Assembly (NCBI RefSeq): GCF_902806685.2
Contig: NC_048560.1
Coordinates: 6,042,212 to 6,106,211, forward strand
Length of the DNA: 64,000 nucleotides
Direction of reading: 5' to 3'
DNA from: Maniola hyperantus
Lineage: Eukaryota > Arthropoda > Insecta > Lepidoptera > Nymphalidae
In this document: one piece after another, positions 52,300 to 63,436 of the stretch
How positions within the stretch are numbered: the first letter of the stretch is position 1
Layout: each line of letters starts with the position of its first letter
The notes under the pieces: generated by a model
Databases searched by the model: none
Told to the model about the DNA's origin: nothing
The model's input: only the letters and a program-made list of their open reading frames with translations
Translations under genes and position numbers: made by a program

Positions 52300-52523
52300 T
52301 TATAATCACTACCCATTTTATATATCTTAAAGTGTGTTTACTTTTTGGTTTGTTATTCAATGACGCCGCAAAGGAGCAACGGATCGACGTATTTTTAGCA
52401 TGAATATAGCTAAAGTCCTGAAGAGTGACATAGACTACCATTTATTCCACAAAATCAAAGACTTCCGAGGGGATTTTTTAATAACCTAAATCTAACCGAT
52501 TGACGTTGCGAGCGTCAGCTAGT
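52300..52523 (+). mobile_element. Helitron-like element, type A, diverged
   Basis: AAAGTGTGTTTACTTTTTGG to GAGCGTCAGCTAGTATAAAT. Confidence 0.55.
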
Positions 52524-52540
52524 ATAAATATTTTAATAAC

Positions 52541-52620
52541 CTCCCTGGCGCAGTGGTAAGCGCTATGGTCTAACAAGTTGGTCTGGTTCGATTCCTGGCC
52601 AAAGCAGGTGCAAGTAATTA
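52541..52620 (+). mobile_element. tRNA-derived SINE head
   Basis: CCTCCCTGGCGCAGTGGTAA then GGTTCGATTCCTGGC (box B) and GCAGGTGCAAGTAATT. Confidence 0.65.
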
Positions 52621-53359
52621 AAAATATCACGCTGTCCCGTTATCAAAACACTTCTATCAATACCATTTCTATTACCATTTTATTTTCATTTTTAAGAAGC
52701 GTTCAGAAAATTGTCCATAGATCTCTTTTCATTTTAAAATGATTTTATCTACTCTTATTCATAAAAGGTTATTCTTAAACCAATGGTTGTAATGTTTTTA
52801 TGAATAAGATCTCCATGGGTCGCCGGTCAGTATCCGGTTCGAAGGACCATGTGGTGTAATAAGTCAATACTGTTGGCGTCACGAAAAAAATGCTGTTGAC
52901 CTTGTACGTGCGCAGTGGGTGATTAATCGGGCTATTTAATGGTACGAAGTGAGGCATGAGGGCAGAAAGAGCCTATCCTGCCGCGCTTTTGGTTGATCAG
53001 TCAACTATCCGTACCCATCGCCGTTGGTTCCAGAGCTCTTTTTACGTGAGGTCTACATTGGCCAAGGTCCTTATTCGCTGTGACATTTTATTTAATAAAA
53101 GGTGTTTTTGACGTTAGTAGCTGTCAATTTTGACCTCATAAAATGATGTCAAAATAGGCCAGTGTTTGTTCAAACTCAATTTTGATATCGAATGATGATA
53201 TTAAAAAAGCATGTGCGACGTGCGTGTTTGATTAATCAAATCTTGTTCTGATATCAAACCACATATCTTGTACAAAAAGCTTCCAAATCCACGTCAAGAG
53301 CTGTCAATTTTGACGTCTAAAAATGATGTCAGAATAGACAGTATTTGCAGTTTCTTTTA
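52621..53359. other. Unassigned with short direct repeats
   Basis: AGCTGTCAATTTTGAC followed by AAAATGATGTCA and AATAG occurs at about 53112 and 53299, with a weaker third at 53531. No gene. Confidence 0.45.
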
Positions 53360-53523
53360 TAACGCGTAAAATTTAACTCCTCACGCGCCTTTTAACTTTG
53401 TGTACAATTTCATGTCAAAACGATTTTAGTCTTCATTTTAAAGGTGGTTCGTACTTTTGACATGACAGTTGACCCATATAGTTAAAATGGCACGTAAGGA
53501 GTCATTTTGTACGGACTATATGA
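53360..53523. repeat. Foldback MITE, family B
   Basis: GCGTAAAATTTAACTCCTCA left, AGTTAAAATGGCACGTAAGG and AGTCATTTTGTACGGAC right. Confidence 0.8.
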
Positions 53524-53892
53524 AGTCTTCAATATCGACGCTAGTAGTCTATCAAAAATGATGTCACAGTGAATAAGGTGTGTTAATTTTGTGTGTATAT
53601 TTGTTTGAACTTAGTAATAATAGGTTAAATTTGTAAATTTGATTTTAAATTTAATGCAATTAATAGTTAACTTCAGTCTTCATTGTGCAAATTATATAAT
53701 TTTAACGTGAACCCAGCCTAGCTATAAAACTAGACACGTTAAGCATCCATACTACATAGGCACCACCTATACGCTATCCACGGAAAGAAATTAGTATAGG
53801 TAATACTCTTTTTCATTATAACCTGCCGGAAAATAAGTTCATACCTAAATGCATACCCTGGCTTGAAATCCCGTGCACGCCACTAGGTAATA
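53524..53892. other. Unassigned AT-rich sequence
   Basis: No feature apart from a hAT-like scrap GTGCACGCCACTAGGTA at about 53873. Confidence 0.35.
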
Positions 53893-54185
53893 GGGCTCTC
53901 TGTGTTACGTAATCTCATACAAATGACAGAGACGAAAATCTCAGTCGGTATTAACCATTTTGACTTACCAACCAATCACAAACGTATTGTTTTAAAAAAA
54001 TATTCAAAATTCAATTCGAAAATGTTTTCAAAACATTCGAATATCAATTCGAAAATGTTATCAAAAACATTCGAAGTTAAATTCGATAACAGGTTCGTTT
54101 CTGATTGGTTGGTGACTCAAAATGTTCGCCCACTAAGATTTTCGTTCCTGTCATTTGTATAGGATTACGTAACTGAGAGAGAGTA
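53893..54185. repeat. Long imperfect foldback element
   Basis: TCTGTGTTACGTAATCTCAT..ACAAATGACAGAGACGAAAATCTC at the left is mirrored by AGATTTTCGTTCCTGTCATTTGTA..GGATTACGTAACTGAGAGA at the right. The centre has TTCGAAAATGTTTTCAAAAC repeats. The 86-codon ORF across it is an artefact of the repeat. Confidence 0.75.
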
Positions 54186-54899
54186 TGTTAGGCAGTTGCG
54201 CTCCACATTAGGCTGAGTCATCTACTGTTTTGTGTGATTGCAGCCAAGCGCAAGCCTACATATTAAAAAAATCCATCAGTCAAGTCCGTCAATCATCATT
54301 AATGTAGCAGATAATTGTCCAGTAGTATTACGGAAAAGGGACTTTAAAAATTTTGGCCTACCTAGTGGTCCGCCATTTTTTTTTTTGCAAAACTGATAGC
54401 AAACCCTATCATCCAATGGCCACTTAGTAACATCGACAAAGGACAATTCTATAGCTAAGTTGGGCTCACTATTTGTATGGTGAAAGTGCCAAAGCGTGTT
54501 TGAGAAATGTTGCTATTTTAGTACCTAATTTAAATTAAATAAAAACACTATTATCTTTTCTAAATTCGCTCTTTCCTTCGACTGTACTTAACTTTAAATT
54601 AAAAAAAAAGTCTTCTTTCCTTTCGCCCGTTAAAATCGATGCAAAACTTTTTGGGCTTTTTCGAGTCACAAAGTAAACTTATCGGGTTTTTATCGGATAT
54701 ATTTTGGAGTGTGCTGTGGTCATGGCCGTGGCTCATGATCTTCACGATCTTGTTCCTCTTTTTTTACGGCTTTGGGTTCTAGCCCTTTTGAGCTCTTGTT
54801 CCTCCTTCACTGTTCTACCACAGAACAGCAAGAGACTGAACGTTAGCATCCTTATGTGTTCGACATCTAATCGACTTCTATGAAATTTAATTAAGACAT
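54186..54899. other. Unassigned AT-rich sequence
   Basis: No gene seen. Confidence 0.4.
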
Positions 54900-55345
54900 C
54901 GTCGGCCGTCTGTTCAGGAGAAGGTCGGAAGTTCGTCTCCGGGCCCGTACCTCTAACTTTTTGGAGTTATGGGGTTATTCCCGTTGAGTCACACCCCCGT
55001 GTGTAACACTGTTACTCAACGGGAATTTTTAAAAATAGTTGTCCCACTGAGTCACACTGTTACACAATGGGACAACTATTTTTAAAAATTCCCGTTGAGT
55101 CACACCTACATATTGCTGTGCATTTTAAGCAATTAAAAATCACTTGCTTTAGCGGTGAAGGAAAACATGGTGAGAAAACCTGGATGTCTAAGAGCTCTCC
55201 ATAATGTTCTCAAAGGTGTGTGAAGTCTGCCAATCCGCACTTGACCAGCGTGGCCGACACTATGACCAACCCTTCTGATTTTGAGAGGAGACCCGTTCGC
55301 AGTAGTGGGCTGGCAATGGGTTAATCATAATAATGATGATTACTT
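54900..55345 (+). mobile_element. Diverged tRNA-derived SINE with a palindromic insertion
   Basis: Head AAGGTCGGAAGTTCGTCTCC and CTAACTTTTTGGAGTTATG, then a foreign palindrome (54977-55108), then the SINE body from ATCACTTGCTTTAGCGGTGA to GCAATGGGTTAATCATAATA. Confidence 0.75.
54977..55107. repeat. Nested palindrome inside a SINE
   Basis: Perfect 32-bp arms 55015-55046 and 55068-55099 with a 21-base loop. An outer 12-bp pair ATTCCCGTTGAG/CTCAACGGGAAT at 54977-54988 and 55015-55026. GTTGAGTCACAC is repeated at both edges. Confidence 0.9.
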
Positions 55346-58301
55346 GAAGAGTCGGCGCCCAAGAAGATTTGCGTTGATTAATACTGTATTTAAGCGCTTT
55401 TACCAAATAAATATAAAAAAGTAAACTATGATTGTTTCATTATTGTATATAAAAATTTAGTGTTTAGTACAAATTCGGTGGAAGAATAAAATTAATTATT
55501 ACTACCAACATTATTTATGGAAAATCTCAAAAAAATTAAAGGCAATTAAAAAGAAACGCCGCGCCGCGTGTCGATGGTTGGCATATCATTGGTGTTTATG
55601 GTATTTTGCAATTTGTTTTTATTTCTTTTTCCAGTGCGACAAGGCTATCTTGGCGCGTGGCCAAAATGGGAACTAACGTTGCCGTCAAGTGTCCCCTTTG
55701 TTCTTGTTTGAATAATCCAAGCCTTTGTTCTCCAATAGCGCCCCCTGTCAATGTCATTCAAGCGTCAAGAGAGCCTTATCGCAGTGTCAATGTAATTCTA
55801 AAGGAGTTTGGGGGAATATCGTAGGCATTGTTTAAACAGTTTATAAAAGAAAGTGTCTAGACGGCCACAAGCAGTCGTTTTATGTTAAAAATTCTATCCT
55901 GCCATTTTTTATTAAGTTTTGAGAAGCTATTCAAATTTGTTCCTTAATGTAAACAAATAAGGTTCAATTTTGGAGTCAACTTAATAAAAACAAAAGTCAA
56001 CTTAATGGAAACAAATTAATGGGCTAAGTTCTACTAGGTACTGAGGCTGTCTAGACGCTCTATTATACTCATAATACTTATCAGGAATTGGTTTTTTGTC
56101 CAATTTTGATTAAGACTTGCAAAAAAATGATAACTCAAGCGTCTTCGAGTTTTATTTTATTTTATTTAGAGATTGTATGTTGTTTTTGATTTACAAAATT
56201 TAGTATACTAATACACCCCCACTCCTTTCGTGTCTTCGACTTGTATGGGTTAAAAGTGTGTTCAATAATATATAAAAATTACTATATCAATTATATATTA
56301 TTCTCTATGTACATCTATCTATTAAATTTTTTATAATGGCAACACATCTAACTAAATGTCACAGTGTTTATCATACATTATATCTACTGTTGTTATATAC
56401 TAAGAAGCAATACTTAACAACCAAATTAGTTCATTTAACAATGTTTTGGTTATTGTGTCGATTTTAATGCAATACTTTCTGTGGTATAGTCAGAGATATT
56501 ACTTATAAAACAGATTATAAGAAATTCGTTCCCTTGTGTATATGACACATAGGTATATACCCGTAGCTACATAGACTACTTAAATATCGGTGCGGGTTTT
56601 ACGCACCTTTTGGCACCTACGAGTATGCTTCAAAAATGATTCATTACCGGGGTTGATTATATTAGATTATAGTTAGCAAAATAAAAATAAATTGAGATCG
56701 GTTAAAATATACTACTGCTGAGAATAAAATGACAGCCACATAACTTTTTTGATGTATTTGATTAAATTACTTCCCTATAGTTAATTAAAATGGGCTCGAA
56801 CATTACATGATTTTCTTGACATTTAAAAACTATGCTGATTTTTCATTTAAAAACGAAGTCGGCTAAAACATTTTTTTTAAATAAAACTTGCGTAGAACGT
56901 TTTGCATTAAAAACCAACCACGATAATCGCCTCAAAGTTTTATGTAAAAATCTGTTGGTATTCTAATTCGTCATAATTAGGGTAGATTTATATTGAAGGA
57001 GTGTTGAGAAGATAATGCTAATATCTGGCATCCACGCAACTTTAGTACGATATCGCCCTCAAAGTTTCTTTACGAGTTTTCAACGCCATAATATTATGAA
57101 GTGTTTGTAAAAATAATTGTGCTCGTGTGAAGACTCCTTTAACACATAGCAAGCTTGAAAATATTCATTTTTTATATTTTGATGATTTTTGGATTTAATT
57201 ACTTAGGTATCTACATAATTTTATTTTATTTATTCTTTTTAATTTTATTTTTATCACAAATACCTATCTCTTATCTACAGCCGCTTTTAAGTCTAAAAAA
57301 ATAAAATTGTTCTGTTAAGAACAGGATAAAAAAAAATTATAAGTTCTTTTTGAATTATAGGTACCTAAGTGTATTTATTTTATTTTTATTTATCAAAATC
57401 GCTTAGTTTTCCTATTTTAAGAGTTTATATTACCAAATTGCTTGAGTTTTATAAGAATTAATTTATAGCAAAATCAAAAACAATATTTCGAACTTTAATC
57501 ATTAATGTTGCCAGAACAAAACAGTTTTACCAAAAATGGTCCCCATTTGGTTTTATGAACTAAACTGACAGCTATAATATAATAATGCTATCCTTTTCCG
57601 CAGCGAATATTATGAAGAAGAAAGCGCTATATTTAGACCTATAAATTTCAGTTTAGACTTAGGAATATATCGAATATATAATATACCGAATAGGCACTGA
57701 ATGAATGGAAACAGTTAAACAGCTTGCTATGTGTGAACACAGCATTATATTATGCAAGTCAGACGCGAAGCAAAATTTTCTATAAGGAAATTGTAAATTT
57801 CCGCTCGCTTTGATAAGTCATTACGTCACTAGTGTCGTAAAGTATGTAAAAGTGCACTTAAAAAGGATTGAACCAAAAGATTATATAATTTTATAATAAA
57901 GTGTTAGAAGTTATTAAATATTGTGTAGTCGGCTATAAACAAATTTTGTAACACGTTACACGAAATGCCGGCCGAAATATTGGATTGTAATAAATATACC
58001 AATTTAACATTCGTCTCTTGTTTTATTGTTAAGATTATAATTATTATCATCATCATCAGTCTTTACTCACTTACAGAGTGTAACCAGAACGCTAGCAAAA
58101 ACGGTGACTGTCTAAGGTAGCCCTATTGTGACTCTTAGAGCAAGATAGCTAAATGCATTTAGGCTCTTATAAGAACGTGACAAAATAATTATTTTCTGTC
58201 CTTACCAGCGTGGCCACTTGTTTTTGTTTGTCAATATGTATTTGTACGTGAGATCTTGACAAACGACGGGATATGAGTTTATGTTGACTCCACGTTGACT
58301 C
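55346..58301. other. Unassigned AT-rich sequence
   Basis: No repeat family seen elsewhere in the window was recognised for nearly 3 kb, which is unusual here. A 72-codon ORF at 55606 has CPLCSCLNNPSLCSP but no partner cysteine/histidine pattern. Could be intergenic or part of a noncoding transcript. Confidence 0.4.
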
Positions 58302-58501
58302 NNNNNNNNNNNNNNNNNNNNNNNNNNNNNNNNNNNNNNNNNNNNNNNNNNNNNNNNNNNNNNNNNNNNNNNNNNNNNNNNNNNNNNNNNNNNNNNNNNN
58401 NNNNNNNNNNNNNNNNNNNNNNNNNNNNNNNNNNNNNNNNNNNNNNNNNNNNNNNNNNNNNNNNNNNNNNNNNNNNNNNNNNNNNNNNNNNNNNNNNNNN
58501 N
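58302..58501. other. Assembly gap of 200 N
   Basis: GACTCCACGTTGACTC occurs immediately before and one base after the N run. Confidence 0.98.
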
Positions 58502-59394
58502 GGACTCCACGTTGACTCTAGTATTTGGAAGAAATAAGTGTTTTTTTTGTTTTTGAAATTATTGTGCAATGGTGGGTTGCAGTATACTAGGCTACAATAG
58601 CCGAAACGAACTGTGGAAGCGAACGTAAAACAGAAGGAATCTCACAAGTAAGTACCTCTGCTTGAGCGAGAGGGACTGAGGGGGCTACGCTAGTTGCATA
58701 TCTGTAGGTATTATATATCTGTGATAAAGAGAGCCGTACAAAACAGGTATTTATTCTGAGGTACAAAATTACTCCTCACGCGCCATTTAACTCTATGGCT
58801 TTTATTGGTGCCGGTGCCACTGGCCACACCGGAAGCAAACTTGTCTGTGGGTAGAGCTCAGGGTGACCAGATGTAATAGAATCCTGCGATTTTAGTAGGA
58901 TTCTTAAGCCCCTGATTTGGAAATAGCAGATGTCGTAGGTTAGAAAAAAATCTAATAAACAGCAGAAAAACATTTATATAATTTGGCATTTACTGAGTTT
59001 TACTTGGATAGTTATACACGAAACGTAAAGAATTTTTTTACCATTTTTAATAATTTAACTACTTATGATTTTCCTTTTTATCCCGGAAAATCAGAGTGTA
59101 AAAAACGTTAATCCACGTGGACGTCTTCACGGACAGCAGCTAGAATGATATACATTAATGATTATTTTTCCATTGATAAACGATGAATTAATATTTTTTT
59201 ATTTTATACATTCCCTACAAAATAAAATTTTCGTACAAATAAATTATTTCATCTCATTTAATTTGTTAGCATAGATAACTTAACTAAGTGGTTTTTCAAA
59301 TCGATTTAGCAGCGTTTAGTAGTTTTTAGTCTTGCAGCTAGCAGGATCATCAATTTAAATGCTGGTCATACTGTTAGAGCCGTCAATGATGTCA
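58502..59394. other. Unassigned with MITE B and Helitron-like scraps
   Basis: 58760-58800 has AAAATTACTCCTCACGCGCC (family B end). 59075-59145 has CTTTTTATCCCGGAAAATCA and a CACGTGGACG..CAGCTAG end of type A. Confidence 0.5.
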
Positions 59395-59560
59395 AAATCA
59401 ATTGGTGTCAACTGTCAAATGTCAAACGTAGGCGATGTCGAGTGTTGTGTCGAGTTTGTGTAGCAAAAAATAATTTATTTGTCGACGTTTATGTGTCTTA
59501 ATTATGTGAATAATGAGATGAAAGTGTAAATAAATGTTAGATTAGTGTTCGCTAGTGATT
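59395..59560 (+). promoter_or_regulatory. Probable promoter and 5' UTR of the MAP4K3-like gene
   Basis: The stretch before the ATG is free of recognised repeats. It contains GTCAACTGTCAAATGTCAAA-type direct repeats (59406-59425), then GTCGAGTGTTGTGTCGAGT, before an AT-rich leader. No TATA box is obvious. Start of transcription is inferred to fall around 59430-59470. Confidence 0.4.
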
Positions 59561-59671
59561 ATGGCGCATAGTGGTGGTGTTTTAAGTTCAGATATATCTA
59601 GAAGGAACCCGCAAGATGAGTATGAGCTCATTCAGAGGATCGGTTCGGGCACTTACGGAGATGTCTATAAG
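59561..59671 (+). CDS. hppy: MAP4K3/happyhour-type STE20 kinase, first coding exon
   Basis: Germinal-centre-kinase family MAP4K, linked in other animals to JNK and TOR signalling. The exon encodes MAHSGGVLSSDISRRNPQDE then YELIQRIGSGTYGDVYK, followed by a gtaggg donor. RRNPQ-x-x-ELIQRIGSGTYGDVYK is almost identical to the start of animal MAP4K3/MAP4K5 and includes the glycine-rich loop. An upstream in-frame GTG (59555) is not used as start because ATG 59561 is the first AUG of this frame. Ends in phase 0. Only 37 residues are visible; later exons were not found before the window ends. Confidence 0.88.
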
Positions 59672-60589
59672 GTAGGGGAGCTTTCCAAACTCTATTTTTT
59701 CTCATCGTCCCAACGTTTAATAACCCATTATGTTAGTTTGCGGGTGAATCACTAAGTCCACGGGCGATTTCTAACGGTTTTTCGGCACTTCGCTCGCATA
59801 CGTTATGTGAACATCGTCATAATTGTCGTCACGTTGATTTTTGTATTTAAATTGACACGAAGTCCTATATAGTGGTCGTATTTTTAATAAATAGCACGCG
59901 GACGCGGCCTTGAATGTTAAATCAGCTAATTTGAGTACACATTCGTACATCAAATCTCGACTTGATCATTCTTTTGTCTTGGAATCAATTTCTTTCAAAA
60001 TCCATGGCTAGTTTAATAACTGAATCGTCCTTGAGCTACTACAAAGGAGATAAATTGCTAATAATTGCTTAAGTATTTTGAACAAAAAATCTTCAGCATT
60101 GTTTCCTTGTAACTTGCTTATTGTCAAGTAATATTATTCCAACACAATGTGATCAGCACATAGTTGAATGTATATTCTGAAAAACGTTCCAATCCACAGT
60201 CAAATCCAAATTGAGATATTAGATAACAACTGATTTTAGCTGGGTTATTAGTTATTACAGAAAAATACCAGAGAAGTGAGACAGACTCGCACACAAAAGA
60301 ATCTATGCCATCATACAAATAATAACACTTAAATTTTGATGGCATTTTTCACAGAAATAGCTTGCATCACGGGGAAGGACATAGGATACTTTTGGCCCCA
60401 GAAAATTAAAGAGCTCCCACAGGATTCAAATAAAGCTAAATAGATGTGGATGAGGTTCCAGGCTGCTCGGTACAGAGATAGCTTAGCTTACCATCTAAGA
60501 TATTCCACTGGATTTTTCAAAACATAAATCCATGTGGCTGAAGTCGCAGGCATCATATTTAAGTCTAGTCACTAGTGCCACTAACCATA
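59672..60589. other. First intron of the MAP4K3-like gene, first part
   Basis: Mostly unassigned. 60355-60560 holds a degraded type A Helitron-like copy (ATAGCTTGCATCACGGGGAA..). Confidence 0.45.
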
Positions 60590-60775
60590 TTATAAATACG
60601 AAAGTGTGCTTGTTTGTTTATCCTTCAATCACGTAGCTTAACATATCGACATGATTTTTTGCATATGTATAGTTAAAGACCTTCAGAGTGACATAGGCTA
60701 CTTTTTATCCCAGAAAATCTAAAAATTTCCATGTGATTTTAAAAAACACACACTGTCTCGGACATCAACTAGTCT
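60590..60775 (+). mobile_element. Helitron-like element, type A
   Basis: ATATTATAAATACGAAAGTG to CTCGGACATCAACTAGTC. Confidence 0.6.
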
Positions 60776-61052
60776 ATATTATATTAAAGGAAAACTATAT
60801 TATATAATAAAGGAAGGAACAATATTATTATAATAAAGGAAGTCTATATTATATTAAAGGTGACTGACTGATCTATCAATGCATAGCTCAAACGACTGGA
60901 CAGATCAGGTTGAAATTTGGCATGCAGATAGCTATTATGACTTAGGCATCCGCTAACGAAGGATTTTTACAAATTCAATCCCTAAAGGGGTAAAACAGGA
61001 ATTTGAAATTGTGTAGTCCACACGTACGAAATCGCAGGCATAAGCTAGTAAA
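60776..61052 (+). mobile_element. Helitron-like element type B preceded by short tandem units
   Basis: CTATATTATATTAAAGGAA is repeated about three times (60773-60862) before GGTGACTGACTGATCTATCA to AATCGCAGGCATAAGCTAGT. Confidence 0.65.
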
Positions 61053-61233
61053 TATATAAAGAGGAAGCTCCTAATAGATACTATAAATTGTATGCCCAAT
61101 TGTCTAATTACTGATATAAAATTAGAACACTTACAACATGCAGACATGTGCAATGCATATTGAAATAGTTACTCTATTAATAGGCTACTATACTTACCGC
61201 AGTCAATTACTACTGAATGGTAACTCAAAGCTT

Positions 61234-61738
61234 TTTAGGGTTCCGTACCTCAAAAGGAAAAACGGAACCCTTATAGGGTCACTTTATCACTTTGTTGTCT
61301 GTCTGTCTGTCAAGAAAACTACAAGGGTACTTCTCGTTGACCTAGAATCATGAATTTGGCAGGTAGGTAGATCTTATAGCAGACGTAAGGGGATTTGTGA
61401 ATGAAAAACTGTGAATTTGTGATTACATCACAAAAATACACACAAAAAAATTAAATTGAGGTCATGAACTAATAATTAGTATTTTCAATTTTCGAAGTAA
61501 GATAACTATATCAAGTGGGGTATCATATTATGAAAGGGCTTCACCTGTGCATTCTAAAACAGGTTTTTATTTATTTTTATGCATCATGGTTTTTGAATTA
61601 TTGTCCAAAATGTCAAAAAAATACAACTGTAGTATGGAACCCTCGGTGTACGTTTAAGTGCGGAAACCAGCCCAGAGCAAAGAAAAAGAAGAAGAAGGAA
61701 CCCTTAGTGTGCGAGCCTGACTCGCACTAGGCCAGTTT
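61234..61738 (+). repeat. (GTCT)n-carrying MITE with internal insertion
   Basis: TTTTTAGGGTTCCGTACCTC to TGACTCGCACTAGGCCAGTT. An extra piece of about 60 bp (GTACGTTTAAGTGCGGAAAC..AAGAAGAAGAAGGAACCCT) duplicates the GGAACCCT junction near the right end. Confidence 0.75.
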
Positions 61739-61775
61739 TTGATTTTAATTTCTTAGCTTTATGACTTTGATGGCA

Positions 61776-61838
61776 TTGTGGTCTTGTAAGTGGGAGGTCC
61801 CGAGTTTGATTCCCGGCAGGTGCAATTTGGGAATTTCA
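61776..61838 (+). mobile_element. tRNA-derived SINE head fragment
   Basis: GTGGTCTTGTAAGTGGGAGG, GAGTTTGATTCCCGGCAGGT (box B) and GCAATTTGGGAATTTC. Confidence 0.65.
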
Positions 61839-62103
61839 TCATCATCATGATCAACCTATTGCCGGCTCAGTACAAAGCATGGGTCTCCTCTCAGAGTGAG
61901 AAGGGTTTTGGCCATAGTCTACCAAGCGTGCCATGTGCGGATTAGTAGACTTCACACACATTTAGAGAACATTATGGAGAACTCTTAGGCATGCAGGTTT
62001 CCTCACGACGTTTTCGTTCACCACTGAAGCATGCGATATTTAATTAATTAAAAAGCACATAACTCCGAAAAGTTAGAGATGCGTGCACGGGATCGAACCC
62101 TCG
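61837..62103 (-). mobile_element. tRNA-derived SINE (Metulj/HaSE-like), head truncated
   Basis: CATCATCATGATCAACCTAT to GCACGGGATCGAACCCTCGT; homology stops inside the head after box B. Confidence 0.8.
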
Positions 62104-62690
62104 TCGAAAGTCGCCGTGGATTTTTTACTTTCGATGCGACTCGTGAGTCGTGAGGTGTTCACCATATGATCGTAGGTATCACTGTGACGCATCGGTCTTT
62201 CGTTTCGCTACCAACCACAAACAATTAAAACTAAACCCAATAGATACTTGTATATATATATTTACTATAGCAATATAGCAGTTACCAACTATACTATATA
62301 CTATTAGGTGATGAAATCAAAATTTATTTATAAAAAATATGTTGGTTTACAATTTTGTGTGTTTTCGGGAACCCTGAAGGAAGTTTAATAAACCTGTGTC
62401 TCAGGGTCCCCGCTCCTCCTCCTCAGTCTCAAACATAGATTAGGTGTTAACAAATAAATTATAAGTAAGTCTAAACAATTAGCATGCAATGTGTCATGTG
62501 TGTGTGCATGTGTGTGGGGTGTGTGTGAGTGTTTGTGTGTGTTTCTTTATGTTGTTGTTTTGATATCGCTTTAATTATTTATTTTAAATTTAAATTTGTA
62601 ATTTTAGTAGATTTTCCATATCAATATAGTTTAGATTATTTAGAAAACTAGTTACTTTTTGCTTGCATTTAAAGAGTTGCATGTCGTATA
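62104..62690. other. Unassigned; (GT)n microsatellite
   Basis: GT-rich run at 62490-62545. Nothing else recognised. Confidence 0.5.
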
Positions 62691-62693
62691 ATA

Positions 62694-62800
62694 TGATGAT
62701 ACCCGCGACTTCGTTCGCGTGGATTTAGGTTTTTTAAAAATCCGGTGGGAACTCTTGACTTTTCGGGATAAAAAGTTGCCTATAACAATTTCCTGAGAAA
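62694..62800 (-). mobile_element. Helitron-like element, type A, truncated
   Basis: GATGATACCCGCGACTTCGT to TTTCGGGATAAAAAGTTGCC, then broken by the following SINE. Confidence 0.65.
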
Positions 62801-63056
62801 AATGAGAAAGGGTTGGCCCATAGTTACCACGCTGGCCATGCGGATTGGCAGACTTCACACATCTTTGAGAACATTATGAAAAACTCTCAGGTGTGCCAGG
62901 TTTCCTCACGATGTTTTCCTTCACTGTTAAAGCAAGTGATATATAATTATTTAAAACGCACATAAATCCGAAAAGTTAGTGGTGTGTGCCCGGGATTGAA
63001 CCCCCGACCTCCGACTAGGAGGCGGACGTTTTAACCACTAGGCTATCACAGCTTTA
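62801..63056 (-). mobile_element. tRNA-derived SINE (Metulj/HaSE-like), tail truncated
   Basis: AGGGTTGGCCCATAGTTACC to the minus-strand head GGGATTGAACCCCCGACCTC and AACCACTAGGCTATCACAGC. Confidence 0.8.
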
Positions 63057-63436
63057 TCAATAAAATTATAAGGTATCTGTCTCAAATAATGTTTACCATA
63101 GATCGTTATCTTGCGATTGAGTTGAAACTTTATACAGTTGTTACTGGCACTTGCGTGAAGGATTCTGACATAATACCATCAACTTGTAATCCAGGTAATG
63201 GCTGACAAAAAATGCATCAGCTAGTTTGTATATAAAAAATAGTTAACAGTGATTAGCACAAATAAGCACGTCATAATAACATAACAACCCGTCACGGCCG
63301 CGAACCTTGACCTTCGTCGACAATGCTGCCACTGCACTCACGAGGCATTTGACATTGACTGATCAACTTGAATATTTGTGATTTTGGTGTTTTTACACTG
63401 CCTAGTGCCTACAATAAAACTTTATTTATTACTTAC
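63057..63436. other. Unassigned
   Basis: No gene or recognised repeat. Confidence 0.35.

Noticed and set aside
55606..55824. Cys-containing 72-codon ORF as a zinc-binding protein
   Set aside because: CPLC is followed by SC and LCSP without a second paired motif, and no splice or conservation evidence is available.
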